This document shows positions 9,599-19,420 of a stretch of 44,645 nucleotides of DNA, piece after piece (within the stretch, counting starts at the first letter, position 1; each line of letters starts with the position of its first letter). Under the pieces are notes generated by a model. That model was not told the origin of the DNA. It did no database searches and saw nothing but the letters and a program-made list of their open reading frames with translations. Source of the DNA: Rhodocyclaceae bacterium (lineage in GTDB: Bacteria > Pseudomonadota > Gammaproteobacteria > Burkholderiales > Rhodocyclaceae); the NCBI GenBank assembly GCA_025353195.1, contig JANXRC010000274.1, forward strand, positions 1 to 44,645. Direction: 5' to 3'. The position numbers were made by a program, and so were the translations under genes.

Positions 9599-10356
9599 TG
9601 GACGCGCGTCGTCTCCCTGCCCGCCACGGCATCCTCTGGCTGCTGGCCGGCTTTGCGCTGTTTCGCCGCCATCCGCCGCTGGTGACTGCGCTTACATTCG
9701 GCTATCTGCTGACCGTGATTCTGGTGAATCTGATTCCGAAAATCGGGCCCTTTCTCCTGCCCTTGCTGTTGCCCACCCTGACCGTCATGCTGGCCAACGG
9801 TTGCCGCGCGATTGAACGCGGGCAGCGCTTCACCAGCGAGACCCTGATCGCCGGTATCAGCGCCCAGCGCGTCGGCCTGATTCGTCTCGGCGGACTGCAT
9901 CTGGTCGGCTCCAGCCTGCTGGTGCTGGGGGGCTTTGCGCTGGGCGAGCCGATCAACATCAGCGACGGCATCGATCCGGCCGAGGCCATCGAACTCGCCA
10001 ACGATCTGGCGGTGATCCTGCTGGTAGCCTCGCCGATGTTGATGGCTTTCTGGTTCGCGCCGCTGCTGACCGCCTGGGATGGCGTCGGCGCGGGCAAGTC
10101 GCTGTTCTTCAGCTTCATCGCCAGTTGGCGCAACTGGCGCGCCTTCCTGATGTATGGGCTGGCGCTGATCCTGGTGGGCGCCATATTGCCGGGTTTGATT
10201 CTGGTCATCGCCGGACTGCTTTCGGAGGCCTTGCTCACCATCCTCTCGATTGCGCTGCGCATGCTGCTGATCTTCGTCCTGGCGCCGACCATGGTGGCCA
10301 GCGTTTATCTGTCCTACCGCGACGTGTTCGGGACGCCGGCCAATCCCGATGAGTGA
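9598..10356 (+). CDS. BPSS1780-family membrane protein
   Basis: Multi-pass membrane protein, ARHGILWLLAGFALFRRHPPLV... typical of the family; overlaps ttcA and nadD. Confidence 0.75.
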   Translation: MDARRLPARHGILWLLAGFALFRRHPPLVTALTFGYLLTVILVNLIPKIGPFLLPLLLPTLTVMLANGCRAIERGQRFTSETLIAGISAQRVGLIRLGGLHLVGSSLLVLGGFALGEPINISDGIDPAEAIELANDLAVILLVASPMLMAFWFAPLLTAWDGVGAGKSLFFSFIASWRNWRAFLMYGLALILVGAILPGLILVIAGLLSEALLTILSIALRMLLIFVLAPTMVASVYLSYRDVFGTPANPDE

Positions 10357-11050
10357 TTTTGGCGAGGGAGTGCTCGGCCTCTTCGGCGGCACCTTCGATC
10401 CGCTGCATGTCGCGCATCTGCGCCTGGCGATCGAAGCACGCGAGGCGCTGGATCTGGCCGGGGTGTGTTTCATCCCGGCCGGCATCCCGGCCTTGCGCGA
10501 GACGCCGCATGGCGCCGCGGCCCATCGTCTGGCGATGGTCGAACGGGCGCTCGCCGATGTCCCGGGCTTTAGCGTTGATGCGGCGGAGGTGGCGAACGCG
10601 GCGAGCCGGCCGAGTTACACCATCGAAACGCTCGAACGTCAGCGCCGGCTGCATGGCCCGCAGCGCCCTCTGGTGCTGCTGCTGGGCGCCGATGCCTTCG
10701 CCCGGCTGGAGGCCTGGCACCGTTGGCGCGAGCTGTTTGATCTCGCGCACATTGCCGTGGCGACTAGACCGGGCCACGAGTTGAAAGTTATGCGCAGCGG
10801 TATCCCCGGGGACGGCGCTGCCGGTACGGCGCTCGACAGCGAATTCGCCGCCCGCCGCGGCGAACCCGCCGATCTCGCCAAGGTGCCTGCCGGCCGCATC
10901 GTTCCCTTCGCCATGACCGCGCTGGAGATATCCGCCACCGCGATTCGCCGGCGACTGGAGCAGGGCCTCAGTGTGCGCTATCTGGTTCCCGACGCCGTTC
11001 TCGACTATATTGATTCCCATCAGATCTACCGGACCCCGCATGGACATTAG
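10349..11050 (+). CDS. nadD: nicotinate-nucleotide adenylyltransferase, with an unusual internal insert
   Basis: GLFGGTFDPLHVAHLRLA...LLLGADAFARLEAWHRW...MTALEISATAIRRRL. Confidence 0.93.
   Translation: MSDFGEGVLGLFGGTFDPLHVAHLRLAIEAREALDLAGVCFIPAGIPALRETPHGAAAHRLAMVERALADVPGFSVDAAEVANAASRPSYTIETLERQRRLHGPQRPLVLLLGADAFARLEAWHRWRELFDLAHIAVATRPGHELKVMRSGIPGDGAAGTALDSEFAARRGEPADLAKVPAGRIVPFAMTALEISATAIRRRLEQGLSVRYLVPDAVLDYIDSHQIYRTPHGH
10786..10833 (+). repeat. 48-bp dispersed coding repeat, copy 1 (inside nadD)
   Basis: AGTTATGCGCAGCGGTATCCCCGGGGACGGCGCTGCCGGTACGGCGCT; 45/48 identical to copy 2. Confidence 0.85.
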
Positions 11051-11408
11051 AAAACTACAGAAACTCGCTGTCACCGCCCTCGAAGACGTCAAGGCCAAGG
11101 AAATCGAGGTCCTCAATACCAGCAAGCTTTCCGCGCTGTTCGACCGGATCATCATCGCTACCGGTGATTCCAATCGCCACGTCAAGAGCCTGGCGCGTAA
11201 CGTCCATGACAAGGTCAAGGAGGCCGGCGGGCAAGTGATCGGGATGGAAGGCGAGGAAACCGGCGAATGGGTGCTGGTCGATCTTGGCGACATCGTGGTG
11301 CATGTCATGCAGCCCGCCGTGCGTGCCTACTACAACCTCGAAGAGCTGTGGAAGGTCGTCCCCAAGCGCGCCAGGAAGGCGACCGGCAGCGACGCAGCCG
11401 GCGAATGA
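11040..11408 (+). CDS. rsfS: ribosome silencing factor RsfS
   Basis: [55 protein letters not shown]...[14 protein letters not shown]. Confidence 0.93.
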   Translation: MDIRKLQKLAVTALEDVKAKEIEVLNTSKLSALFDRIIIATGDSNRHVKSLARNVHDKVKEAGGQVIGMEGEETGEWVLVDLGDIVVHVMQPAVRAYYNLEELWKVVPKRARKATGSDAAGE

Positions 11409-11875
11409 AGTTGATTGTCGTGGCGGTGTCGAAGCGGCCGCCGCAATGGGTGGTCGCCGGCTGGACCGAATACGCAAAACGGATGCCGCGCGAGTTGCCG
11501 CTGGAACTGCTAGAGATCAAGCCCGAGCCGCGCACTACGGGCAAGACGGCCGAAGCCATGATGGCGCTGGAGGCCACCCGCATCGAGGCGCAACTGCCTG
11601 TCGGCGCTCGCCGCATCGCGCTGGATGAACGCGGCGATGCACCGACCACGCGGCAACTGGCCGACCGTCTGGCAAAATGGATGGCGAGCGGCGATGACGT
11701 CGCCTTCATCATTGGCGGCCCCGACGGGCTGGATGCCCGGATCAAGAACAGTGCCCACGAAACCATGCGCCTTTCCAATCTGACCCTGCCTCATGCCCTG
11801 GTCCGGGTGATCCTCGGCGAGGCGCTGTATCGCGCTGCGAGCGTGTTCAAGGGCCACCCCTATCATCGGGACTGA
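11405..11875 (+). CDS. rlmH: 23S rRNA (pseudouridine1915-N3)-methyltransferase RlmH
   Basis: [16 protein letters not shown]...FIIGGPDGL...[23 protein letters not shown]. Confidence 0.93.
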   Translation: MKLIVVAVSKRPPQWVVAGWTEYAKRMPRELPLELLEIKPEPRTTGKTAEAMMALEATRIEAQLPVGARRIALDERGDAPTTRQLADRLAKWMASGDDVAFIIGGPDGLDARIKNSAHETMRLSNLTLPHALVRVILGEALYRAASVFKGHPYHRD

Positions 11876-11876
11876 A

Positions 11877-12488
11877 ATGATCAATCCGCGCATCTACCTT
11901 GCCTCCAGAAGTCCACGCCGCCGCGAGTTGCTGACGCAGATTGGCGTGCGCTTCGACTTGCTGCTGTTTCGCACTGCGCCGCGGGAAGACGAGGCGGTAA
12001 GCGAAGCCTGGTTGCCCGGCGAAACCCCGGAAGCCTATGTTGAACGGGTGGCGCGGGCCAAGGCGGTTTTTGCCGCAGGCCTGTTTACGCAGCGGCGCAT
12101 TGTCGCGCGTCCGGTGCTGGCAGCCGACACGACCCTCGATCTTGACGGGGAGATCATCGGCAAGCCGCGCGACGAAGCCGACGCGGCGGCAATTCTGACG
12201 CGGCTTTCGGGCCGCAGCCATCGCGTACTGACGGCCATTGCCGTGGCGCGCGGCGAGCGCGTCGAACACCGCCTGTCGGTCAGCGAAGTGCGCTTTCGCC
12301 AACTGGCCGCAGAGGAGATTCGCCGCTACGTTCAAAGCGGTGAGCCGATGGACAAGGCCGGCGCCTACGGCATTCAGGGTCGCGCCGCCGCCTTCGTCGA
12401 AGAGATTCGCGGCTCGCACTCCGGCATCGTAGGGCTGCCGCTGTGCGAAACGGCGCTGCTGCTGCGCGATTTCGGCTATCCGCTGTGA
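11877..12488 (+). CDS. Maf-like nucleotide pyrophosphatase
   Basis: [24 protein letters not shown]...[15 protein letters not shown]...[31 protein letters not shown]. Confidence 0.93.
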   Translation: MINPRIYLASRSPRRRELLTQIGVRFDLLLFRTAPREDEAVSEAWLPGETPEAYVERVARAKAVFAAGLFTQRRIVARPVLAADTTLDLDGEIIGKPRDEADAAAILTRLSGRSHRVLTAIAVARGERVEHRLSVSEVRFRQLAAEEIRRYVQSGEPMDKAGAYGIQGRAAAFVEEIRGSHSGIVGLPLCETALLLRDFGYPL

Positions 12489-13954
12489 CTGAGCAATTCC
12501 TGATCAACTTCACGCCGCAGGAGACCCGTGTCGCCTTGTTGCAGCAGGGGGTGGTGCAGGAGCTTCACATCGAGCGAACCAACGGACGCGGCATCGTCGG
12601 CAATGTCTATCTTGGCCGCGTCGTGCGGGTGCTGCCCGGCATGCAGTCGGCATTCATCGAAATCGGACTGGAACGCACCGCGTTTCTGCATGTGGCCGAC
12701 ATCTGGAGCGAGCGTCCCGGCGGCAACGGTTATGGCAACCACGAGACGCGTCCGATCGAACGCATTCTCAGCGAAGGGCAATCGCTCATGGTGCAGGTGC
12801 AAAAGGATCCGCTCGGCACCAAGGGCGCGCGCCTGACTACCCAGATTTCCATTGCGGGGCGCCTGCTGGTGCACCTGCCGCAGGATACCCACATCGGCAT
12901 CTCGCAACGCATCGGCGAAGAAGCCGAGCGGGAAAAGCTGCGCGCCCGCATCCAGGCCTTGCTGCCGGCCGATCAACCCGGCGGCTACATTCTGCGCACG
13001 GTCGCCGCCGATGCCGGCGACGACGAGCTGGCGGCTGACATCGCTTATCTGCGCCGCATCTGGCGCGAGATCAAGAGCCGCAGCGTCGGCGCCCTGCCGC
13101 CGACGCTGCTGCATCACGACCTGACCCTGGCGCAGCGCGTATTGCGCGACCTGGTGAGCAATGAAACCACGGGCGTCATCATCGATTCGCGCGAGAATTT
13201 CCAGAAGCTGCAAAGCTTTGCCCACGAGTACGTGCCGCAGGTGACCGAGCGGCTCCAGCACTACACCGGCGAACGGCCTTTGTTTGACCTGCACGGCGTC
13301 GAGGACGAAATCCAGAACGCGCTGGCGCGCCGCGTCGATCTCAAGTCGGGCGGCTACCTGATCTTCGATCAGACCGAGGCGATGACGACCGTGGACGTGA
13401 ATACGGGCGGCTATGTCGGCTCGCGCAATTTCGACGACACCATTTTCAAGACCAATCTGGAAGCGGCGCAAACCATCGCCCGCCAACTCAGGCTGCGCAA
13501 TCTCGGCGGCATCATCATCGCCGACTTCATTGACATGGAGGATGAGGAGCACAAGACGGCGGTGCTCGCCGAATTCAACAAGGCGCTGTCGCGCGACCAC
13601 ACGCGCATTACCGTTTCCGGCTTCACCCAGCTCGGGCTGATCGAGCTGACCCGCAAGCGTACCCGCGAGAGTCTTGCCCATGTGCTGTGCGAGCCCTGTC
13701 CCACCTGCGGCGGCCGCGGCGAGGTGAAGACGGCGAAGACCGTGTGCTACGAGGTGCTGCGCGAACTGCTGCGCGAGGCGCGCCAGTTCACCTCACGCGA
13801 GATGCGCGTGCTGGCTTCGCCGGCCGTGATCGACCTGTTCCTCGACGAAGAATCGCAGGCGCTAGCCATGCTTTCCGAATTTATCGGCCTGCCGATTTCG
13901 CTGCACGCGGAGAGCGGTTACACGCAGGAGCAGTTCGACATCGTTCTGATGTAG
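12485..13954 (+). CDS. rng: ribonuclease G
   Basis: GTG start; [31 protein letters not shown]...[29 protein letters not shown]. Confidence 0.93.
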   Translation: MTEQFLINFTPQETRVALLQQGVVQELHIERTNGRGIVGNVYLGRVVRVLPGMQSAFIEIGLERTAFLHVADIWSERPGGNGYGNHETRPIERILSEGQSLMVQVQKDPLGTKGARLTTQISIAGRLLVHLPQDTHIGISQRIGEEAEREKLRARIQALLPADQPGGYILRTVAADAGDDELAADIAYLRRIWREIKSRSVGALPPTLLHHDLTLAQRVLRDLVSNETTGVIIDSRENFQKLQSFAHEYVPQVTERLQHYTGERPLFDLHGVEDEIQNALARRVDLKSGGYLIFDQTEAMTTVDVNTGGYVGSRNFDDTIFKTNLEAAQTIARQLRLRNLGGIIIADFIDMEDEEHKTAVLAEFNKALSRDHTRITVSGFTQLGLIELTRKRTRESLAHVLCEPCPTCGGRGEVKTAKTVCYEVLRELLREARQFTSREMRVLASPAVIDLFLDEESQALAMLSEFIGLPISLHAESGYTQEQFDIVLM

Positions 13955-13974
13955 CGCTAGAATTCGTGGCCGAC

Positions 13975-14048
13975 GCGGGTGTCGTATAACGGCATTACCT
14001 GAGCTTCCCAAGCTCATGAAGAGGGTTCGACTCCCTTCACCCGCTCCA
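13975..14048 (+). tRNA. tRNA-Gly (anticodon CCC)
   Basis: Cloverleaf GCGGGTG...CTTCCCAAG...GGGTTCGACTCCC...CACCCGC-TCCA. Confidence 0.92.
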
Positions 14049-14080
14049 GTTTTTTGCATCAGGCAAATCCCTCGCTGCCC

Positions 14081-15373
14081 TTACTGCTGGGTCGTTTCCG
14101 CCTTGATCGAGAGCCATTTCCCGTCTCGCAATTCAAGCAGATACTCCTCCATGGATTCAAATCGATAGGGCTTGCCGCCTTGCCGCCCCTGCTCGATCAC
14201 CACGGACCGTAGACTGATGATGCGATCGCAGGCGGTGCCCGCCGCGGGATTCGCCAGTTTGCCCTCGGTCCACACGCGGCGCTGTTTATAGCTCTCGAGC
14301 CCCTTCATGGCGGCGATCGTGCTCTGCGCAAGTTCCTCGCGGCCGAGGTCGACGCTGGTCATCGTGCCGTCGGTGCCGCGTACCGTGGCGCGGACGGCCG
14401 CCTCCGGTGCGAACATGGCGATGACTGCCTTTGCGTCGTGCCGCGCAATCGCGGCATCCAGTTGTCCGAGCCAGGTCGTGGCAATCTTCGTCGGCGCGCA
14501 TTCCCCGACCGCCGCAGACGCCGGTGCCATGCCAGGTGCCGCGCGCGACGTCTTGCGCCTTTGTTCCAATTCGCGCTGACTTTCCTCATCAGCGGTCTGC
14601 GAGTAGCGGTCAAGCTCGGCGTCGAATTCGCCGGGAACATAGAAGTTCGGTACCTTGTCGAGCAATACCGGCAGCAGGATGGTCATCAAGGCGCGTCCCT
14701 TGACGCCGCTCTTGCCGTCTGTTGCGGCAGCGCGGGCGAAGCCGACCCGACCCGCGTCGATGTCGAGCTTGTTCTCGCCGACCTCCATGGTCGTTCCGCC
14801 TCGATTGACCTTGTCGTAAGTTCCTTCCTTGTTGGACGTGGCGGCGGCCAGTTCCGCCGACAGCACGTACGGTTCATGGTCGGTGCCGCGAATGCCGATG
14901 ATGGCGTTGGGAGTGACAACCAGATGCCCGGCGCGATTGGTGCGGGCGATCCAGCCGCTGATAACACGCAGCGAACCGGTGACCAGACGAAGGGTGAGAC
15001 TGTCGGTCGGCTGGTCTTCGGCGACAAAGCGTTCGGCGACGAACTCGGTACTCGGACGGACCGCGACGAAGCCGGCATCCTCGGTCTTGAGTACCGCCTC
15101 GGCCAGTGCGGCGGCGCGCACGCGTTCGCCGACGTAGACCAGGTCCCCCTCGTGCAATTTTCTTTCAATCCCGGCGCCGCTGCCGGAGGCAGATGCGGCG
15201 ACCTCGCCGCGGACGCGCAGGACTGCGGCAAATCGTTTGCCGGGTTCCGGGGTTGCCGCAGACTCGGCCGCTGATGCCGATTGGCCCGGCATGGAACTGC
15301 CCATGAGGATGCAGAAGAAAGCCAGGCTGGCCGTGATGGTACCCAGCCTTGTGCGAGTCATCGACCAGTTCAT
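14081..15373 (-). CDS. FecR-domain exported protein with C-terminal NTF2/DUF4440-like region
   Basis: Signal-anchor N-terminus; GDLVYVGERVRAAALAEAVLKTEDAGFVAVRPSTEFVAE and TPNAIIGIRGTDHE (FecR). Confidence 0.75.
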   Translation of the reverse strand: MNWSMTRTRLGTITASLAFFCILMGSSMPGQSASAAESAATPEPGKRFAAVLRVRGEVAASASGSGAGIERKLHEGDLVYVGERVRAAALAEAVLKTEDAGFVAVRPSTEFVAERFVAEDQPTDSLTLRLVTGSLRVISGWIARTNRAGHLVVTPNAIIGIRGTDHEPYVLSAELAAATSNKEGTYDKVNRGGTTMEVGENKLDIDAGRVGFARAAATDGKSGVKGRALMTILLPVLLDKVPNFYVPGEFDAELDRYSQTADEESQRELEQRRKTSRAAPGMAPASAAVGECAPTKIATTWLGQLDAAIARHDAKAVIAMFAPEAAVRATVRGTDGTMTSVDLGREELAQSTIAAMKGLESYKQRRVWTEGKLANPAAGTACDRIISLRSVVIEQGRQGGKPYRFESMEEYLLELRDGKWLSIKAETTQQ

Positions 15374-15519
15374 GCTGCGTTCCTGCACTTTCTTGAAGAT
15401 TGAGGAATCATTTCTGTCGCTATTGAAGCACACTCATTGGCAATGGGCCAGCGCAGCCTTCGCCACCATCTTGCGCCGCACCTGGCCGCCAGCCTGAATT
15501 ACGCCGGCGATTTCATTCT

Positions 15520-16239
15520 TCATCGCCGCACCATGTTCCAGACCATGGCCACGCCATCCTGCAGCAGGTCGCCGATGTCGGCGTTCAGTCCGTGGCCGCG
15601 TTCGCGCTGGCGCTGGCTCCGTTCGCGTTCGCTGAACAGGATTGCCTCGGCCAGCAGCGCCGGGTTTGGCGGTGCTGCCTGTTTCATTGCGGCCTGCTGA
15701 TAGCCGGCCAGCGCCGCTTCGACCGCCTGCGTGTCGAGAATTGCAATCGGTGCGCGGCAATGGGTGCAGGCACTGTCCTTGCGGATATCCACGGGTGCGC
15801 CGCAACCGGTGCAGCGCACCACGCCGATGCGTACTTTGAGTTCATCGATTTCGGCACCGGTCAATTGACGCACGAATCCCTTCTCGATCATGAACTGGCC
15901 AAAGGTGATGAAGCGGCCGTGTTGTTGCCCGCAGCGCAGATAGTTGAACAGACCGCTCTTGACCCGATCCTGCGATTGAATCAGTCGCTCGTTGCAGCGC
16001 GGGCAACGCAACGGACTGGCCAGTGGCAGGCGCTGGTCGTCGCGGTGCTCGTGGATCAGCTTGAACAGCCCGATCACGCCGGCCGGCGCGAGTTGCAGGC
16101 TTTCGTATTCGTCGAACCAGATGCCCTGGCAGGCGAAGCAAAGATCAAGCGCGACCTCGCCGTTGAGCTTGCGCTGGAAGCGCTGCGCGCTCATCGGCGC
16201 CCGGCAGGATGGACAGCTGGCGATTTCAGTTTCAGACAT
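15520..16239 (-). CDS. zinc-ribbon (zf-TFIIB-like) protein
   Basis: MSETEIASCPSCRAPM...DLCFACQGIWFDEYE...CPRCNERL...CTGCGAPVDIRKDSACTHCRAPI. Confidence 0.75.
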   Translation of the reverse strand: MSETEIASCPSCRAPMSAQRFQRKLNGEVALDLCFACQGIWFDEYESLQLAPAGVIGLFKLIHEHRDDQRLPLASPLRCPRCNERLIQSQDRVKSGLFNYLRCGQQHGRFITFGQFMIEKGFVRQLTGAEIDELKVRIGVVRCTGCGAPVDIRKDSACTHCRAPIAILDTQAVEAALAGYQQAAMKQAAPPNPALLAEAILFSERERSQRQRERGHGLNADIGDLLQDGVAMVWNMVRR

Positions 16240-16312
16240 CGGGCTCAGAGCCTCCTCTCGGGACACCCGCGTCGCCCGCTGCGGATCAAGCGCGCTTGCC
16301 ACCAGGGATCTG

Positions 16313-16918
16313 TCAGATCGAACGGATGACGCCGCAGGCCACGCGCTTGCCCGAGTTGCCTGCCGGCTGCGACTTGTAGTCGTCGGGATCGGCATGAATC
16401 ACCACGCTGCGCTTGAGGATGCCATCCGGGCCTTCGCTGAGCCCAAGCATATCCAGCTCGGCGGAGAGCGTGGCTCTGCCCGAACTGTCGGCGACCAGGT
16501 TCGGCATGTCGCCGGCATGTCGGTCGGCGCCGCCTTGATGGCCGTGCGGCTTGCCCGCCGGATTGAAATGTCCCTTGGCGCTGCTGGCATCGGGCGCGCT
16601 GCAATCGCCGGCTTCATGAACGTGGAAGCCATGCGCGCCGGGCGTCAGCCCGGCAACACTGGCCTCGACACGAGTCTTCTGGCCGATGGTCTGAAAACTG
16701 ACGGTGCCGGTGACCGTGCTGCCGGAACGGGGTTCAAGGGTGGTCGCGGCTTTGGGGCCGGCCGCCTCCATGCTCGCGCAGGCGGTGAGCAGGCTGGCCG
16801 TGGAAACGAGGCAGGCGATGCGAATTGCGGGATGGAGAGTCCTGTACGGTTTAGTTACGGCCGCAGCGCCTAACGCCGATGAAGCCGGCGTTAGCCTGCA
16901 CTGAAACGTCGTTTTCAT
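16313..16918 (-). CDS. sodC: Cu/Zn superoxide dismutase, lipoprotein-type
   Basis: GAHGFHVHEAGDCSAPDASSAKGHFNPAGKPHG...SVVIHADPDDY; lipobox LLTAC. Confidence 0.9.
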   Translation of the reverse strand: MKTTFQCRLTPASSALGAAAVTKPYRTLHPAIRIACLVSTASLLTACASMEAAGPKAATTLEPRSGSTVTGTVSFQTIGQKTRVEASVAGLTPGAHGFHVHEAGDCSAPDASSAKGHFNPAGKPHGHQGGADRHAGDMPNLVADSSGRATLSAELDMLGLSEGPDGILKRSVVIHADPDDYKSQPAGNSGKRVACGVIRSI

Positions 16919-17226
16919 GAAGTGTTCTCCTTGCTTGGTTGGGGTGGCGAAAGCGATCAGGGAGGCGACTGACGGGCTGGACAGCAGGTGATCGACAGCT
17001 GGCGGCTGGGATAGTGCATTCATGGTTCTCCCGGCACGGGCAGAAACGCAATGGCGCGATTGTAGCGACTTCGACCGCTTTCGAGCGCTGAAGATGGGCG
17101 GAGCGACAGGCTGCCATGCCTTGACGTGGGGGCGATACCGTTCTTCATGACCTCATGCGAATCTGTGATGATCGAACTGGGATGAGTAATGTATGGTTCA
17201 CCGCCGACCCCTGTCGAGGAATTGAG

Positions 17227-17982
17227 ATGACCGCTACGAATCCGGCGCCGCAGTCGCCGTGGCAGAAAATGCTGGGTATCGAATTCAGCCCGGTAAGTCA
17301 CCGTGAGCGGCTGGTATCCGCGCTTGGCGGTTTTGTCGGCCTGCTTGCGGTCTATGTTGCCAGCCACGCATTCGGCAGCCCGCCATCGGGGCCGCTGTTG
17401 ATCTTTTCCATCGGTGCCTCGACGGTGCTCGTCTTCGCTGTGCCCCATGGAGCGCTCTCACAGCCATGGCCGGTGTTCGGCGGGCATCTGGTGTCTGCGT
17501 TGATAGGCGTCTCCTGCGCGCAGCTGGTGCCGGACGCGGCATTCGCAGCCGCGGTCGCGGTGGGCCTGTCCATCGCCGCGATGCACTACCTGCGCTGCAT
17601 CCATCCGCCAGGCGGGGCAACGGCGCTGGCGGCCGTGCTGGGCGGCGAGTCTTTGCGCGCCCTGGGTTTCGGCCTGGTGCTGGCGCCGGTGCTGCTCAAT
17701 GCGCTGGTGTTGCTTGCCGCAGCTGTCGTATTCAATGCATTCTTTCCATGGCGCAGGTATCCCGTTTCCCTGGCGCGTCATGCTGTCAAGGCGCAAGCCG
17801 CCAGCGCCGGCTACGAGGCGATTTCGCATGAGGACTTCGTCTTCGCCCTGACGCAAATGGATTCCTTCATCGATATTTCAGAAGAGGATCTGCTGCGCAT
17901 CTACGGCCTCGCTACGGGACGGCACCGCGAGGTGGAGGCACAGGCCGCCGCTGCCCGAACCATCAACCCTGCGCCAGGCTAA
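17227..17982 (+). CDS. HPP family membrane protein
   Basis: HYLRCIHPPGGATAL motif and several hydrophobic helices. Confidence 0.88.
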   Translation: MTATNPAPQSPWQKMLGIEFSPVSHRERLVSALGGFVGLLAVYVASHAFGSPPSGPLLIFSIGASTVLVFAVPHGALSQPWPVFGGHLVSALIGVSCAQLVPDAAFAAAVAVGLSIAAMHYLRCIHPPGGATALAAVLGGESLRALGFGLVLAPVLLNALVLLAAAVVFNAFFPWRRYPVSLARHAVKAQAASAGYEAISHEDFVFALTQMDSFIDISEEDLLRIYGLATGRHREVEAQAAAARTINPAPG

Positions 17983-18011
17983 GACACGCGGCATCGCAAA
18001 TCGCCGTACCG

Positions 18012-18026
18012 CCAGCGCCGACTCTC
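18012..18026 (+). repeat. dispersed motif CCAGCGCCGACTCTY, copy 1 (intergenic)
   Basis: GCCAGCGCCGACTCTCAAG between the HPP gene and fdhD. Confidence 0.7.
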
Positions 18027-18032
18027 AAGATC

Positions 18033-18854
18033 CTATGCGGCGAAATCGATACGCTCGGCGCCATTGAAGACCATGAAGCGTTCGTTGCGGGCGCGACCGA
18101 TCAGGGTGACGCCGCACTGGCGCGCTACGTCGAGACCCATTTCGGTGGTGCCGGAGCGGGAGACCAGCACCGGGATGCCCATCTCGACCACCTTGATCAC
18201 CATTTCCGAGGTCAGCCGGCCGGTCGTATAGAACAGCTTGTCGGACCCCGCTTCGCCCTCCATCCACATCAGGCCGGAGATCGAATCCACTGCATTGTGG
18301 CGACCGATGTCCTCGACGTGATGGAGGATGCGGCTGCCGGCTGCGAGCACGCAGCCATGCACGGCGCCTGAGCGCTTATATACGGTGTCGAGTTGACGCA
18401 CCTGATCGACCAGGGCGAACAGGGTGGAGCGGGCGATGCGGAAGCCGTCGTCCCGCAGCGGCGCCAAGCGCTCCAGCGCGTTGCCGAACTGGGTACCCTG
18501 GCCGCAGCCGGCAGTCACGGTACGACGGCGCAGCAGATCGTCGCAGCGCTCGCCGCCATCACCGTTGAGCGTGGCAATGGCCGCCGCGCCGACGTCCCAA
18601 TCCACCTGGATCGAAGCGATGTCGCGCAGGTTCTCTACCAAACGCTGGTTGCGCAGGTAGCCGAGCACCAAGGCTTCGGGTAACTGGCCGAGGCTCATCA
18701 GGGTGACGATCTCGCGCTTGTCGAGATACAGGGTCAGCGCGCGTTCGCCCGGCATCTGCGTCGGCAGCCGGTTCCCGTCCTGATCGAGCACGCTGCCGGC
18801 AATCACCGGTTCGCAGCGCGCCTCGGAGAGCAGGGGGCGACGTTCCATCAGCAT
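18033..18854 (-). CDS. fdhD: formate dehydrogenase accessory sulfurtransferase FdhD
   Basis: VTAGCGQGTQFGNALERL, GAVHGCVLAAGSRILHHVEDIGRHNAVDSISG, FYTTGRLTSEMVIKV. Confidence 0.93.
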   Translation of the reverse strand: MLMERRPLLSEARCEPVIAGSVLDQDGNRLPTQMPGERALTLYLDKREIVTLMSLGQLPEALVLGYLRNQRLVENLRDIASIQVDWDVGAAAIATLNGDGGERCDDLLRRRTVTAGCGQGTQFGNALERLAPLRDDGFRIARSTLFALVDQVRQLDTVYKRSGAVHGCVLAAGSRILHHVEDIGRHNAVDSISGLMWMEGEAGSDKLFYTTGRLTSEMVIKVVEMGIPVLVSRSGTTEMGLDVARQCGVTLIGRARNERFMVFNGAERIDFAA

Positions 18855-18864
18855 CGTGGTTCCC

Positions 18865-19209
18865 CTATTTCTTTGCTGGTGCGGCGGCGGCTGGAGCGGC
18901 TGCCGCCGGTGGAGCAGGTGCAGCTGCCGGTGCTGCGGCAACCGTCACCGGCGGCACGAACTTGCCCGGATCGGCGCAGGCAGTCCCGCTCGCTGGTTTC
19001 TTGCCCTTGCCTTCCGGCGTGGCGAGGTAGCGTTTGGCGGTCTTGTCCTGCGACTGGCAGAGCTGGTAGGCGGCGATCTTGTCCTTGTGCGCGTTCTCGG
19101 CCTTGGCCAAGTCTGCCTTGGCCTTGGCTTCGGGCGAAGCATCGGGCAGCTTGGCGAAGGCGCTGCCGGCAACAAGGGCGATGCTGACGATGAATGCGGC
19201 AACTTTCAT
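18865..19209 (-). CDS. small exported Ala/Pro-tailed protein in the fdh locus
   Basis: MKVAAFIVSIALVAGSAFA signal peptide; tail AAAPAAAPAPPAAAAPAAAAPAKK. Confidence 0.65.
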   Translation of the reverse strand: MKVAAFIVSIALVAGSAFAKLPDASPEAKAKADLAKAENAHKDKIAAYQLCQSQDKTAKRYLATPEGKGKKPASGTACADPGKFVPPVTVAAAPAAAPAPPAAAAPAAAAPAKK

Positions 19210-19222
19210 GGTGGGTTCCCCT

Positions 19223-19420
19223 TTACTGGACGCGCTTGTATTCGTTCTGGCTCTGGTTGCGGGCACGCAAGGTGGATTCCCACTTCGCCTTGTCGCCGCC
19301 GTAGTTGGCCTCGTAGGGCTTGGCATCGGTCTTGCCCCGATAGTCGCCTGCCGTCTGGACCGTTTCGCCGCAGCCGGCCAGCAGGCCGGCGCTGATCAGC
19401 ATCGCTGTGAGCATTCTCAT
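19223..19420 (-). CDS. small lipoprotein in the fdh locus
   Basis: MRMLTAMLISAGLLAGCGETVQ lipobox; short body ending NEYKRVQ. Confidence 0.65.
   Translation of the reverse strand: MRMLTAMLISAGLLAGCGETVQTAGDYRGKTDAKPYEANYGGDKAKWESTLRARNQSQNEYKRVQ

Noticed and set aside
12476-13681. 401-aa ORF on the - strand
   Set aside because: Antisense to rng, which has clear family motifs.
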